Origin: Collimonas antrihumi
Lineage (GTDB): Bacteria > Pseudomonadota > Gammaproteobacteria > Burkholderiales > Burkholderiaceae_D
Direction of reading: 5' to 3'
NCBI RefSeq assembly: GCF_018304965.1
Contig: NZ_JAGQED010000016.1
Coordinates: 1-64,000 of the forward strand
Length of the DNA: 64,000 bases
Shown here: positions 46,351 to 56,291 of the stretch, piece after piece
Position numbering within the stretch: the stretch's first letter is position 1
How the letters are laid out: each line of letters opens with the position of its first letter
Position numbers and translations under genes: made by a program
The notes under the pieces: generated by a model
The model's database searches: none
What the model was told of the DNA's origin: nothing
The model's input: only the letters and a program-made list of their open reading frames with translations

Positions 46351-47064
46351 TTAGCTGGCTGCTGGTACAGCGCTGTCAATGCCGACGGCTTGCGCTTGTG
46401 CCTTATGCATGCGGTTACGGCCGGCGACTGCGTGTTCGCGCATGATGTCGCCTGCAGCTTGCGAGTCGCCGCTGGCGATGGCGTCGACGATCTTGTGATG
46501 CTCAGTGGTTGAAGTCGGCAGGCTGCCCTTTTGCGCCAGCGCCGAGCGGCGGAACAAATTGAGTTCGTTGACCAGGCGCCGATAGGTATGCAACAGCTTC
46601 TTGTTGACGGTGAACTGCACCAGCGAATCATGAAAGCTCAGATTCAACTTCAGGTAACCATCGACGTCGCCCAGCGCCACCATGCCATCCATGCGATCAA
46701 GCAGCGTGCGCAACTCCTGCACCTGGCCCGGCTTGATGGTCGCTGCCAGCTTGCGGCCGATCAACTCATCCAATGCGGCCCGCACTTCATAGATTTCATC
46801 GGCTTCTTCGACCGAGATCTGGCGCACGAAGACGCCGCAGTTCTTTTCCTGCTGGACCAGCCCCGCCTCTTCCAGCGCCCGGAACGCCTCGCGCACCGGA
46901 CCACGTGAAACCCCCAGCATTTCCGCCAGCGAGACTTCATTGAGCTTGTCGCCGGCAACCAGATCGCCCGCCAGGATCATGCGCTCCAGCTCTTTCTGCA
47001 CTAGCGAAGGCAGCGAGTTTTTCTGGACCAGGGCGATGGTGTTCATGGTGCGGTTAGTGGTCAT
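46351..47064 (-). CDS. phnR: GntR-family regulator of the phosphonate cluster
   Basis: 237 residues from the ATG at 47064 (MTTNRTMNTIALVQKN). A FadR/FCD-type regulator: winged helix at about 20-85 (LERMILAGDLVAGDKLNEVSLAEMLGVSRGPVREAFRALEEAGLV) and an all-helical FCD effector domain after it. It is divergent from phnS and has a palindrome between them, so it probably controls both arms, with AEP or a product as the likely ligand. The first 23 codons of the longer frame are probably not translated. Confidence 0.9.
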   Translation of the reverse strand: MTTNRTMNTIALVQKNSLPSLVQKELERMILAGDLVAGDKLNEVSLAEMLGVSRGPVREAFRALEEAGLVQQEKNCGVFVRQISVEEADEIYEVRAALDELIGRKLAATIKPGQVQELRTLLDRMDGMVALGDVDGYLKLNLSFHDSLVQFTVNKKLLHTYRRLVNELNLFRRSALAQKGSLPTSTTEHHKIVDAIASGDSQAAGDIMREHAVAGRNRMHKAQAQAVGIDSAVPAAS

Positions 47065-47128
47065 GGCGGATCTTTTTTCGAGTTGGTGATTGCACTTTAA
47101 TTTAACAGCGTGTAGATTGTCAACAAAA

Positions 47129-47146
47129 TACATGAAACATCATGTA
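47129..47146. promoter_or_regulatory. Candidate PhnR operator
   Basis: TACATG/CATGTA, perfect 6-base arms with a 6-base spacer, in the divergent phnR-phnS region. A second short dyad, TTGTCAACAA (47118-47127), is adjacent. The shape suits a FadR/GntR dimer. Inferred. Confidence 0.45.
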
Positions 47147-47281
47147 ATAAAAAACAACCTGAAAAAAAACAAAAACCAAGAAAAACAAGGCGCAAAAAAG
47201 CAGTCCCCGCAACAGAATGACCAGGTTTCAATATTGGCAGCATCACGGTAGACGATTTGCTCAACATCTGAGGAGATGGCA

Positions 47282-48346
47282 ATGAAACAGCATTTTGCAC
47301 GAATCCTGCGCGCAAGCGCAGCAGCCGGAGTTGTAACAGTCCTGCTAGGCGCCGGCCTTGCCCTGACGGCAGCCAGCAGCCATGCCCAGTCTAAAACCTC
47401 GCTGCTGGTATATACCGCGCTGGAAACCGACGCCATGAAGCAATACAAGGACGGTTTCGAAAAGGCCAATCCGAATGTCGAAATCCGCTGGGTGCGCGAC
47501 TCGACTGGCGTCGTCACTGCCAAATTGCTGGCCGAAAAGAACAATCCGCAAGCCGATGTAGTGGTCGGCCTGGCCGCCACCAGCCTGGCGCTGCTGGGCC
47601 AGGAAGGCATGCTGCTGCCGTATGAACCAAGCGGCATGAAACAGCTCAATCCGGCCTACGTAGATAGCGCCCGGCCGCCAAACTGGGTCGGCATGGACGT
47701 ATGGGGCGCGACCATTTGCTTCAATACGGTCGAAGCCAAGAAACTGAACCTGCCCAAACCAACCAGCTGGCAAGATTTGACCAAGCCGATCTACAAAGGC
47801 CAGATCGTCATGCCGCATCCGGCTTCCAGCGGCACCGGTTACCTGGATGTCACCGCCTGGCTGCAAATGTTCGGCGAAGCCAACGGCTGGAAGTACATGG
47901 ATGCGCTGCATCAGAACATCGCCCAATATACTCACTCAGGCTCCAAACCCTGCACCATGGCCGGCACCGGCGAATTTCCTATCGGCATTTCATTTGAGTT
48001 CCGCGGCCATCAGGTAAAACGCAGCGGTGCTCCGATCGATTTGATTTTCCCGAAAGAAGGCCTAGGCTGGGATGTAGAAGCCAGCGGCATCATGAAGGGC
48101 ACCAAAAACCTGGACGCAGCGAAGAAACTGGTCGACTGGATGAGCAGCAAGGACGCCAACCAGGTCAGCGCCAACTGGTGGGCCATTGTCGCCTATCCTG
48201 GCATTGCCAAAAAAGTCGAAGGCATCCCGGATAATTACGAAAAACTGCTGATCGCGCCGAACGATTTCAACTGGTCGGCCAAGAATCGCGAGCGTATCCT
48301 GGCTGAATGGGGCACGCGTTACAACTCCAAGGCGGAAAAGAAGTAA
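47282..48346 (+). CDS. phnS: 2-aminoethylphosphonate ABC transporter binding protein
   Basis: 354 residues from the ATG at 47282; the ATG at 47276 touches the GAGGAG ribosome site. A signal peptide (VVTVLLGAGLALTAASSHAQ), then an extracellular solute-binding fold of the iron/thiamine type (LLVYTALETDAMKQYKDGFEKANPNVEIRWVRDSTGVVTAKLLAEK). Ends with ILAEWGTRYNSKAEKK. It captures AEP in the periplasm. First gene of the rightward phnSTUW run. Confidence 0.93.
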   Translation: MKQHFARILRASAAAGVVTVLLGAGLALTAASSHAQSKTSLLVYTALETDAMKQYKDGFEKANPNVEIRWVRDSTGVVTAKLLAEKNNPQADVVVGLAATSLALLGQEGMLLPYEPSGMKQLNPAYVDSARPPNWVGMDVWGATICFNTVEAKKLNLPKPTSWQDLTKPIYKGQIVMPHPASSGTGYLDVTAWLQMFGEANGWKYMDALHQNIAQYTHSGSKPCTMAGTGEFPIGISFEFRGHQVKRSGAPIDLIFPKEGLGWDVEASGIMKGTKNLDAAKKLVDWMSSKDANQVSANWWAIVAYPGIAKKVEGIPDNYEKLLIAPNDFNWSAKNRERILAEWGTRYNSKAEKK

Positions 48347-48383
48347 CGCCTCGCCATTCGTGACTACCCAGGAGCGCAGCATC

Positions 48384-49523
48384 ATGTCTCAGCAAAATCC
48401 TTGTCTGGCGTCCAAACCGTATTTGGCGCTGGAAAACATCTCGAAATCGTTCGGCAGCTTTCATGCGTTGCGCGATATCAACCTGACTGTTGCGGAAGGC
48501 GAGTTCGTCTGTTTCCTGGGGCCGTCCGGTTGTGGCAAAACCACCTTGCTGCGCATCATTGCCGGCCTCGAAAGCCAAGACCAGGGACGCATCGTCCAGG
48601 GCGGCAAAGACATATCCTGGCTAGCACCTATCAAGCGCGACTACGGCATCGTGTTCCAATCCTATGCGCTATTTCCCAACCTGACCATCGCCGACAACGT
48701 CGCCTACGGCCTGGTCAACCGGCGCCAAAGCCGCAGCGCCACCGCGGAACGGGTGCAGGAATTGCTGACGCTAGCGGGCTTGCCCACCAGCGGCAAGAAA
48801 TTCCCCGGGCAATTGTCTGGTGGCCAGCAACAGCGGATTGCGCTGGTGCGGGCGTTGGCGACCTCTCCAGGTTTGCTGTTGCTGGACGAGCCGCTATCGG
48901 CACTGGACGCGCTGGAGCGAGTCCGGCTGCGCAGTGAAATCCGCCAGCTGCAGCAACGCCTGGGCGTTACCACCATCATGGTGACCCACGATCAGGAAGA
49001 AGCCTTGACCATGGCCGACCGCATCGTGGTCATGAATCACGGTGCCATCGAACAATGCGGCAGCCCGCAGGACATCTACCTGCAACCGGGCTCACCCTTC
49101 GTTGCTTCTTTCGTCGGCAAGGTGAATATCCTGCGTGGCATTTCGCTTGGCGATGGCCATTTCCGCATCGGCAAGCTGGATTTCAACTGCGAATCGCGCG
49201 TCGATCACATTCCAGCGGGCCAGCCGGTCAAAGTGTATTTGCGGCCGGAAGATTTTGTCGCCCGCAGCGTCGAACAGCGTACCCACAATCACGCCATGGC
49301 GGAAGTGAAGAAAATAGAGTTCCTGGGTGCATTCAGCTATCTGACGGTGGTGCTGGACGGCATGGAACAGCAACCGGTGGTGGCGTCGATGTCGCTCAAT
49401 CTGCTGAAGGAACTGGATCTGGTCATCGGTAGCAAACTGCGGTATGGGCTGCTGCCGGAGCGCATCCGCGTATACCCGGATCACCAGCCAACGCAAACGC
49501 TAGCTCAAACGGCGGCAGCATGA
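48384..49523 (+). CDS. phnT: 2-aminoethylphosphonate ABC transporter ATPase
   Basis: 379 residues from the ATG at 48384 (GGAG nine bases upstream); an ATG at 48360 has none. Walker A LGPSGCGKTTLLRII, signature LSGGQQQRIALVRAL, Walker B LLLLDEPLSALDALERVRL, and a TOBE end (VYLRPEDFVARS). It powers import through PhnUV. Overlaps the permease gene by 4 bases. Confidence 0.94.
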   Translation: MSQQNPCLASKPYLALENISKSFGSFHALRDINLTVAEGEFVCFLGPSGCGKTTLLRIIAGLESQDQGRIVQGGKDISWLAPIKRDYGIVFQSYALFPNLTIADNVAYGLVNRRQSRSATAERVQELLTLAGLPTSGKKFPGQLSGGQQQRIALVRALATSPGLLLLDEPLSALDALERVRLRSEIRQLQQRLGVTTIMVTHDQEEALTMADRIVVMNHGAIEQCGSPQDIYLQPGSPFVASFVGKVNILRGISLGDGHFRIGKLDFNCESRVDHIPAGQPVKVYLRPEDFVARSVEQRTHNHAMAEVKKIEFLGAFSYLTVVLDGMEQQPVVASMSLNLLKELDLVIGSKLRYGLLPERIRVYPDHQPTQTLAQTAAA

Positions 49524-51253
49524 ACAGGCCGGCCAGCGCGCTCAAACTGACACCGCTTACTGCCAGCGGTGGCAAAACCGTTGGCGGCCGCCAGCAAAGC
49601 CACTGGCATGAACGGATTGCACATGGTCTGCTATTACTGGTATGCGCGGGATTGGCGATATTCCTGCTGATGCCGGTGCTGATGATCCTGATCCAAAGCG
49701 TGCAAGACAAGGACGGTGCTTTTGTCGGGCTGCGCCAGTTCAGCGATTACATGTCGACTCCGGCATTGCGGCAATCGGTATTGAATACATTGTTCATTGC
49801 GATATCGGTGACGCTGCTGGTGATCCCGGCAGCCTTCACTTTCGCCTATGCGCTGACGCGCAGCATGATGCCGTTCAAACGTCTTTTCCGCACCTTGTCG
49901 CTGATCCCGATCCTGGCGCCGTCGCTGCTGGCCGCCATTTCGTTTGTGCAGTGGTTCGGCACCCAGGGTGCGCTCAAGGGGTTACTGGGCGGCGCTTCGA
50001 TCTACGGCCCGATCGGTATCATCATCAGCGAGTGCTACGCCGTGTTTCCGCATGCCTTGATGATCTTGATTACCGCGCTCTCGCTGGCTGACGGCCGCTT
50101 GTATGAAGTGGCGGAATCGCTCGGCACCAGCCGCCTGCGCAAGTTCTGGACCATCACCCTGCCGGGGGCCAAGTACGGCCTGATTAGTGCAATGCTGGTG
50201 GTATTCACTTTCACCGTCAACGATTTCGGCGTACCGAAAGTCATCGGCGGCGATTTCAATGTATTGGCCATCGATGTGTATCAACTGGTCATCGGCCAGC
50301 AGAATTTCAACAAAGGCGCGGTAGTCAGCTTGCTGCTGCTATTGCCGGCGCTGATGGCGTTTGCTATCGACTTCACCATCCGGCGCAAGCTGCAGTCCCA
50401 GCTGTCGGCGCGCGCCGTACCGTTTGTGGCCAAGCGCCACCGTCTGTTCGATGCCTTGATGTTTGGCTACTGCGGTCTGGTCTGCTTCCTGTTGCTGTCG
50501 GTATTGGGCATGGCGGTGTACACCTCTTTCATCAAGCTGTGGCCCTACAACCTGACGTTGGTGTGGGACCACTATTATTTCGGCCTGATCCAGGATGGCA
50601 TCCTGGAATCGTATTTCAATAGCTTGCGGCTGGCTGGCTATGTGGTTGTCAGCGGCATAGTGTTGATTTTCGGCAGCGCCTACCTGGTCGAAAAGACGCG
50701 CGGCATGAATGCGGCGCGGCCGGTGTTCCGCCTGTTGGCCATGCTGCCTATGGGTGTGCCGGGGCTGGTGCTGGGACTGGGTTACATCATGTTCTTCAAT
50801 CATCCCGACAATCCTTTGAACTTCCTGTATCGCAGCATGGCGATCCTGGTGTTGTCGACGGTGGTGCATTACTTTACGTCCAGCTACCTGACTGCTGTCA
50901 CTGCCTTGAAGGCGATCGACAACGAGTTTGAAGCGGTATCGGCGTCGCTCAAGGTACCTTTCTATAAAACTTTTCTACGGGTGACGGTACCGGTTTGCCT
51001 GCCGGCGATCCTGGATATCGGCCGCTACCTGTTCATCAATGCCATGACCACTATTTCGGCAGTGGTGTTTCTGTACTCTCCCGACACCACGCTGGCGTCG
51101 GTGGCGCTGCTGAATCTGGAAGCCGAGGGCAAGATCGGCCCGGCGGCGGCGATGGGAACGCTGATCGTGCTGACTTCCGCCATCGTCTGCCTGTTGTACG
51201 CATTGACCACACGCGTGCTGCTAAGGAAAGCGCAAAGCTGGCGCCAGGTCTGA
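49520..51253 (+). CDS. phnUV: 2-aminoethylphosphonate ABC permease, two domains in one chain
   Basis: 577 residues with about twelve membrane helices in two homologous halves. Each half has an EAA loop: YEVAESLGTSRLRKFWTITLPGAKYGL (about 195-220) and FEAVSASLKVPFYKTFLRVTVPVCLPAI (about 470-500). The fused permease stands for both PhnU and PhnV. The gene name is combined for that reason. It lies between phnT (4-base overlap) and phnW (64 bases). Confidence 0.9.
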   Translation: MNRPASALKLTPLTASGGKTVGGRQQSHWHERIAHGLLLLVCAGLAIFLLMPVLMILIQSVQDKDGAFVGLRQFSDYMSTPALRQSVLNTLFIAISVTLLVIPAAFTFAYALTRSMMPFKRLFRTLSLIPILAPSLLAAISFVQWFGTQGALKGLLGGASIYGPIGIIISECYAVFPHALMILITALSLADGRLYEVAESLGTSRLRKFWTITLPGAKYGLISAMLVVFTFTVNDFGVPKVIGGDFNVLAIDVYQLVIGQQNFNKGAVVSLLLLLPALMAFAIDFTIRRKLQSQLSARAVPFVAKRHRLFDALMFGYCGLVCFLLLSVLGMAVYTSFIKLWPYNLTLVWDHYYFGLIQDGILESYFNSLRLAGYVVVSGIVLIFGSAYLVEKTRGMNAARPVFRLLAMLPMGVPGLVLGLGYIMFFNHPDNPLNFLYRSMAILVLSTVVHYFTSSYLTAVTALKAIDNEFEAVSASLKVPFYKTFLRVTVPVCLPAILDIGRYLFINAMTTISAVVFLYSPDTTLASVALLNLEAEGKIGPAAAMGTLIVLTSAIVCLLYALTTRVLLRKAQSWRQV

Positions 51254-51317
51254 TCACGCGACCTCTTACATCTGTTCAATATTTGACTAACACTCGCACC
51301 AAACCAAAGGAAATATC

Positions 51318-52448
51318 ATGAGCCTGCAAAGCCGCGACCCGATTCTTCTGACCCCAGGACCATTGACCACATCGCTCGCCACCAAGAGCGCGATGCTGCA
51401 GGATTGGGGTTCATGGGATGCTTCATTCAACGCCATCACCGGCAAGGTGCGCCAGCAATTGCTGGACATCGCCAACGCGCATGAAACGCACGTGTGCGTG
51501 CCGATGCAGGGCAGCGGCACGTTTTCTATCGAAGCCGCGATCAATACGCTGCTGCCGCGCAACGGCCACATGCTGGTGCTGATCAACGGCGCCTACGGCA
51601 AGCGCATGGCAAAAATCGTCGAGATGATGGGGCGCCAGGTGACGGTATTCGAAACCGCCGAGGACGTGCCGACCACCGCCGCCGATGTCGAGCGCGTGCT
51701 GGGTAACGACCGCAGCATCACGCATGTCGGCGTGATTCACTGCGAAACCAGCACCGGCATCCTGAATCCCTTGCAGGAAATCGCCGAGGTGGTGGCGCAG
51801 CACAAGAAGAGCCTGATCATTGATGCCATGAGTTCCTTTGGCGCGCTGGAAATCGACGCGGCGAAAATCAGTTTCGATGCGTTGATCGCGGCTAGCGGCA
51901 AGTGCATCGAAGGTCCGCCAGGCATGGGTTTCGTGATTGCGCGCAAGAGCGTATTGGAAAAATGCGCCGGCAATTCCCGGTCGCTATCACTGGATCTGTA
52001 CGATCAATGGGTCTACATGGAAAAAACGACGCAATGGCGCTTCACGCCGCCGACGCATATCGTGGTTGCATTTCATCAGGCATTGAATCAGTTTTTTGCT
52101 GAAGGCGGCCGGCCGGCAAGGCTGGCGCGCTATACCAAGAACTACGACACCTTGATGGCAGGCATGCGCGAGTTGGGATTGATCCAGTTTTTACCGGCAA
52201 AAATCCAGGCGCCGATCATCGTCACCATGCATGCGCCGAATAGCGCTAATTACGATTTCAAGAATTTTTATAACCGGGTGCGCGATAAAGGCTTCATTCT
52301 CTATCCGGGCAAGCTGACCCAGGCTGAGACTTTTCGCGTGGGTTGTATCGGCGCGATTGGCGCGGATGAAATGCGGCAGGCAGTGCATGCGATCGGCGAT
52401 GCACTGAGCGAGATGGGAATTAAAACGAGGAACGCAAGTAACTCTTAG
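51318..52448 (+). CDS. phnW: 2-aminoethylphosphonate:pyruvate aminotransferase
   Basis: 376 residues. A class V PLP aminotransferase: start [50 protein letters not shown] (PLP-pyridine Asp), and the Schiff-base lysine in [15 protein letters not shown]. It converts AEP and pyruvate into phosphonoacetaldehyde and alanine. A ribosome site (AAAGGAAA) is just upstream. It ends the rightward run. Neither phnX nor phnY, which use its product, is nearby. Confidence 0.96.
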   Translation: MSLQSRDPILLTPGPLTTSLATKSAMLQDWGSWDASFNAITGKVRQQLLDIANAHETHVCVPMQGSGTFSIEAAINTLLPRNGHMLVLINGAYGKRMAKIVEMMGRQVTVFETAEDVPTTAADVERVLGNDRSITHVGVIHCETSTGILNPLQEIAEVVAQHKKSLIIDAMSSFGALEIDAAKISFDALIAASGKCIEGPPGMGFVIARKSVLEKCAGNSRSLSLDLYDQWVYMEKTTQWRFTPPTHIVVAFHQALNQFFAEGGRPARLARYTKNYDTLMAGMRELGLIQFLPAKIQAPIIVTMHAPNSANYDFKNFYNRVRDKGFILYPGKLTQAETFRVGCIGAIGADEMRQAVHAIGDALSEMGIKTRNASNS

Positions 52449-52455
52449 GTGGAGT

Positions 52456-52487
52456 GAATTCCGCGTGGGCATACATGCCCACCCTAC
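52456..52487. repeat. Right half of the dispersed palindromic repeat
   Basis: GAATTCCGCGTGGGC, 6 bases, then TGCCCACCCTAC. It matches the right half (31047-31082) of the complete copy with a shorter centre. Located just after phnW and before the convergent MFS gene. Confidence 0.75.
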
Positions 52488-52552
52488 GACTCCGCGTCGT
52501 TCAGGTGGTCGCGCATTCTTGCACAGGTAACATCGGATGAGCCTAAGTATGC

Positions 52553-53845
52553 TTATTTACGCACACCGATGATTAAAGTAGCGGCACTTAGCAATAATAG
52601 CGCTGCCAATAAATATAAGGCCCCGTCCATACTGCCAGTGTGCGTCTTGATTTGCCCGATGACCCATGGGCTGATAATGCCACTGGTAATCCCAATACTG
52701 CTGATTAAGCCAATACCACCGGCAGCAGAAGCACCTGATAAATAGCTGGCAGGAATAGTCCAGAAAATCGGCAAGGCGGCAAAAATCAACACAGAGGTGA
52801 GCGATAACAACGCCAGCATAATGAACAAACTTGGCAGGTGCAAAGTTAGCAACAGCAGTGCAAATGCGCCACCGATGGTGCAAACAGCAAAATGCCGACG
52901 ACGTTCATTTTTGCGATCGGAATGACGCGCAATCAAAATCACACCCACCGCACCAATGGCGTTGGGGATGACGGAATACAAACTCACATGCAAAATGTCC
53001 TGCACACCGAATTCTCGTATCATCAAGGGCAACCAAAAATTGAGTGTGAGTGTGGCGCACGTCAGCGCAAAATAAATAAACGCAAACATATACACGCGAG
53101 GATTGCGTAAAGCATCGCCAAAAGAGTGACTAGCCTGTGATGCCTGTCCTTTTTGTTCCGCTTGCAGGTCGCTTGATAATTGCTGTTTTTCTTCCCTGGA
53201 CAACCATTTGGCATCGTTAGGTTTGTCATCTAAATAGAAATACGCGATCACGGCCAAGATGGGAGCCGGGATACCCTCTAATACAAACATCCATTGCCAA
53301 CCATGGATACCCCATACGCCTTCCATATCGCGAATGATCCAGCCAGATACCATGCCACCCAATACACCAGCGATAGCGACACCGGCAAAGAAAACGGACA
53401 GAATCGCCGCCCGGCGTGATACGGGATACCAGTAAGTAAGGTAAAGCACGATCCCAGGAAAAAATCCAGCTTCAAAAACACCGAGTAAAAAGCGTAAAGT
53501 ATAGAAATGCGCAGGTGTGGAAACGAACATCATGGCAATCGAGACGACACCCCAGAGCAGCATGATGCGTGTAAAGGTTTTGCGCGCACCATATTTTGCC
53601 AACAGCAGATTACTTGGCACTTCGCAGAGCACGTAACCAATATAAAACACTGCAATTCCCAGACCGTACATCGCATCGCTAAAACCAAGATCGGCTTTCA
53701 TTTGCAATTGCGCAAAGCCGATGTTGATACGATCAAGAAAAGAAACCACGTAGCAAATAAAGAGAAACGGGATGATACGCCACGTTACTTTGGAATACAG
53801 ATTGTCGCGTTGCCGAGCGTCGCTGGCAGTCATGGTAGTTAGCAC
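52553..53845 (-). CDS. MFS transporter, anion:cation symporter (ACS) type
   Basis: 430 residues from a GTG at 53845, chosen because AGGAG lies 7 bases before it; the ATG at 53833 is too far. Twelve helices. The first motif is RIIPFLFICYVVSFLDRINIGFAQLQMKADLGFSDAMYGLGIAVFYIGYVLCEVPSNLLLAKYGAR, typical of ACS carriers of aromatic and sugar acids. It is last of the leftward catabolic genes and could take up the pathway substrate. Confidence 0.92.
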   Translation of the reverse strand: MLTTMTASDARQRDNLYSKVTWRIIPFLFICYVVSFLDRINIGFAQLQMKADLGFSDAMYGLGIAVFYIGYVLCEVPSNLLLAKYGARKTFTRIMLLWGVVSIAMMFVSTPAHFYTLRFLLGVFEAGFFPGIVLYLTYWYPVSRRAAILSVFFAGVAIAGVLGGMVSGWIIRDMEGVWGIHGWQWMFVLEGIPAPILAVIAYFYLDDKPNDAKWLSREEKQQLSSDLQAEQKGQASQASHSFGDALRNPRVYMFAFIYFALTCATLTLNFWLPLMIREFGVQDILHVSLYSVIPNAIGAVGVILIARHSDRKNERRRHFAVCTIGGAFALLLLTLHLPSLFIMLALLSLTSVLIFAALPIFWTIPASYLSGASAAGGIGLISSIGITSGIISPWVIGQIKTHTGSMDGALYLLAALLLLSAATLIIGVRK

Positions 53846-53948
53846 GGTTGTCTCCTGATGCTGTGTAAAGCCGACGCCGATGCTTGCACTCTGATGGCGC
53901 TTATGGACAAGGACGTTGCAAAATAAATGGTGATGTCGCTGCCCTCAC

Positions 53949-54194
53949 TTAAGCAGCGAGCGTCTCCATCTTCTGATCTTGATTTGCGATTGGCATGGGT
54001 AGTTCGATATCCGTGCGCGCCAATGCCATCGCTTCGCGCAAGACATTGATATCGCCAATGTGATTTGCCAATAGCAGGATTAGCTCTGCATTGAGCATCT
54101 GGCTCTGTGCATTGCTTAAGTCACGATGAGTATCGATCAGCATTTCATAAAAATCATCTGGACGCCCCAGATTTGGTTGGATATTGAGGTGCAC
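53949..54194 (-). CDS. DUF2783 small protein
   Basis: 81 residues, GTG start with GGGAGA just upstream. The sequence (NLGRPDDFYEMLIDTHRDLSNAQSQMLNAELILLLANHIGDINVLREAMALAR) matches DUF2783, helical proteins found next to flavin monooxygenases of aromatic breakdown; their function is unknown. It follows the monooxygenase by 48 bases. Confidence 0.88.
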   Translation of the reverse strand: MHLNIQPNLGRPDDFYEMLIDTHRDLSNAQSQMLNAELILLLANHIGDINVLREAMALARTDIELPMPIANQDQKMETLAA

Positions 54195-54242
54195 TTTATC
54201 TCCCGGACACTTGGCTTTATATGATGAAAATACATATACGGT

Positions 54243-56006
54243 TTAATGCATTACGTGCTGTTTATCAGCCAATCCCAGTGCCTTTTGCAACGCTGTTTTG
54301 ATTGCTGCCACATTCAATTCGCGCCAGCGTCCGCATACATGTTGATCTGGGCGTACCAGGTAAAAACTACCTGGACGTGCGGCGTAACGTTGTTTGGCTA
54401 AACCTTCGTAATCTTCAATTATGATGAGCTGATCCGACTGCGTTAACAAGGCGTGTGCAGCTTGTCCCACGGCAGCTAGATTTTCTCTGTTGACGATCAC
54501 GATCAATTTGAGTGCTTGGATGCTGGCAGTGTTGAGTCGCAGATTGCTTATTTGTTGCACCAGGTGTTGGGCATCGTCGCAAAAGAATAGGCCGGTAAAT
54601 TTCTGACCGATGGCCGACAACAGCCAGCTGTCTTTTCCCGCGATTTTGATTGGGACATCAGCGCAGACCGCACCGGGCACCATATTGCCTGACCACGTCG
54701 CATCCACATCAGGGCTATTTAAGTGCGATGTTTTTAATACGGCCGGTACAGACAGGCGGCCGCTATTGACCAATTGTCGTGCAAAGGGGTGATGTTGCGC
54801 CAATTTTAAAACTGCGTCGCGAAACAGATGGCTGACATCTGATTTCGGGGTAATGAAATCGGTCGAGCGAGTGGAATTGAGAATGTTTTCATCCGCAGCG
54901 TACTCACGTTCGCTAGCATAGCTATCGAGTAGGCTATCCGGCGCGTTTCCTTGTAATACCAACGCTAATTTCCAGGCCAGGTTCTCTGCATCTTGCACGC
55001 CGCTATTTGCGCCGCGTGCACCAAACGGGGAAACGCCATGTGCCGCATCGCCGATGAACAATACCGCGCCATGGCGAAAACTGTCCATGCGCAGACAGGA
55101 AAAGGTGTACACGCTGACCCATTCCAACGTAAATTCTGCTTCTTTGCCGAGTAACGCCCGTACCCGTGGGATGACGCGTTCTGGTTGCTTTTCCAACTCA
55201 GGATCGGCGTCCCATCCTAATTGAAAATCAATGCGCCAGACATTATCTGGTTGGCTGTGCAGTAAAACCGACTGATTTCGATGAAATGGCGGATCAAACC
55301 AAAACCAGCGTTCCGCCGGAAAATCGGCTTTCATTTTGACGTCAGCAATTAAAAAGCGATCTTTGAATGTGCGGCCTTTGCTGTCCAGGCACATCAACTT
55401 ACGCACCGCACTGCGCGACCCATCGGCCGCGACGATATAGCGGCCATGCAGATCATAGGCGCCATCCGGAGTTTCTATGGTCAACGTGACACCTTGATCA
55501 GTGCCATGTCGGGTCAATCCTGTAACGCGATTTTTCCAGCGAATTTCCAGATTCGGTAATTGCTGGGCACGCTCTAACAACATGCCCTCAACATAATATT
55601 GTTGCAGGTTGATGAAGGCGGGGCGCCGATGCCCGGTTTCCGGCAGAAGATCAAATTGATAAACTTGTTGATCCTGTAAAAATACTCGGCCGACATTCCA
55701 TCGTACGCCTTTTTCTACCATCGGTTCGGCGCAGCCAAGACGATCGAAAATATCCAAAGTCCGTTTGGCAAAGCAAATAGCCCGCGAGCCGTTAGAGAGA
55801 CGATTGTCATCATCCACCACCACCACAGGTATGCCGCGTTGGGCGATGTCAATCGCGGCGCTCAGACCAGATGGCCCCGCGCCGACGATGATGACGGGAT
55901 GTCGTGTTTTCTTATCAGCGGCTTGCTCTTGTTCCGTGCAAGGTTGATAGGCGAAGGTGCGTTGTTGATAGTCCGCGTGGTGTGACTGATCAATGGATTT
56001 GCTCAT
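54243..56006 (-). CDS. FAD-dependent aromatic-ring monooxygenase (MhpA/PheA-type)
   Basis: 587 residues. Nucleotide-binding VIIVGAGPSGLSAAIDIAQRGIPVVVVDDD (about 38-67), and the second FAD motif FIGDAAHGVSPFGARGANSGVQDAENLAWKLALVLQG (about 315-350). A C-terminal thioredoxin-like part is typical of phenol hydroxylase/MhpA enzymes, which add one oxygen to hydroxylated aromatics with NAD(P)H. The substrate is unknown; hydroxyphenylacetate- or hydroxyphenylpropionate-type compounds are possible. GGGGAGAC before the ATG. It precedes DUF2783 and the MFS gene in one operon. Confidence 0.92.
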   Translation of the reverse strand: MSKSIDQSHHADYQQRTFAYQPCTEQEQAADKKTRHPVIIVGAGPSGLSAAIDIAQRGIPVVVVDDDNRLSNGSRAICFAKRTLDIFDRLGCAEPMVEKGVRWNVGRVFLQDQQVYQFDLLPETGHRRPAFINLQQYYVEGMLLERAQQLPNLEIRWKNRVTGLTRHGTDQGVTLTIETPDGAYDLHGRYIVAADGSRSAVRKLMCLDSKGRTFKDRFLIADVKMKADFPAERWFWFDPPFHRNQSVLLHSQPDNVWRIDFQLGWDADPELEKQPERVIPRVRALLGKEAEFTLEWVSVYTFSCLRMDSFRHGAVLFIGDAAHGVSPFGARGANSGVQDAENLAWKLALVLQGNAPDSLLDSYASEREYAADENILNSTRSTDFITPKSDVSHLFRDAVLKLAQHHPFARQLVNSGRLSVPAVLKTSHLNSPDVDATWSGNMVPGAVCADVPIKIAGKDSWLLSAIGQKFTGLFFCDDAQHLVQQISNLRLNTASIQALKLIVIVNRENLAAVGQAAHALLTQSDQLIIIEDYEGLAKQRYAARPGSFYLVRPDQHVCGRWRELNVAAIKTALQKALGLADKQHVMH

Positions 56007-56131
56007 ATTTGTCTCCCCTATAGAGGTTTATTTATTTTTTTCTTAGAGCCTGCTTGAGTAGTAAGTAAGAAAGCGAAATCAATTTTATAAAATGCCACCA
56101 CGCAGAATTTGTGTCGTCTAGGCGGGAGAGA

Positions 56132-56180
56132 GAATCCATCTTTCGCGCAACATGGATTCCCGCGTTCGCGGGAATGACAG
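56132..56180. repeat. Intergenic palindromic repeat with ATTCCCGCG core
   Basis: ATTCCCGCG/CGCGGGAAT (56156-56175) next to a longer pair GAATCCAT/ATGGATTC (56132-56159). It is the look of dispersed genome repeats known in many proteobacteria and Neisseria. Copy number here cannot be judged from one window. Confidence 0.6.
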
Positions 56181-56228
56181 GAATCTTTACAAATTAATTA
56201 AGCTGCATTACTTAACAGGAAGGCTTCT

Positions 56229-56256
56229 GCGTGGGCACAAAGGCGTGGCTACCCCA
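56229..56256. repeat. Degraded copy of the dispersed GTGGGCA repeat
   Basis: TGCGTGGGCACAAAGGCGTGGC resembles the interior of the 30992-31082 element but its outer arms are lost. Low confidence by eye. Confidence 0.4.
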
Positions 56257-56291
56257 CTTTGAGTACGTGAAACGTGATTGTTGGCGATGCA

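Noticed and set aside
47065-47133. N-terminal extension of phnR
   Set aside because: The 23 added codons do not fit GntR family starts and would run over the candidate operator region; the ATG at 47064 begins the family-like sequence.
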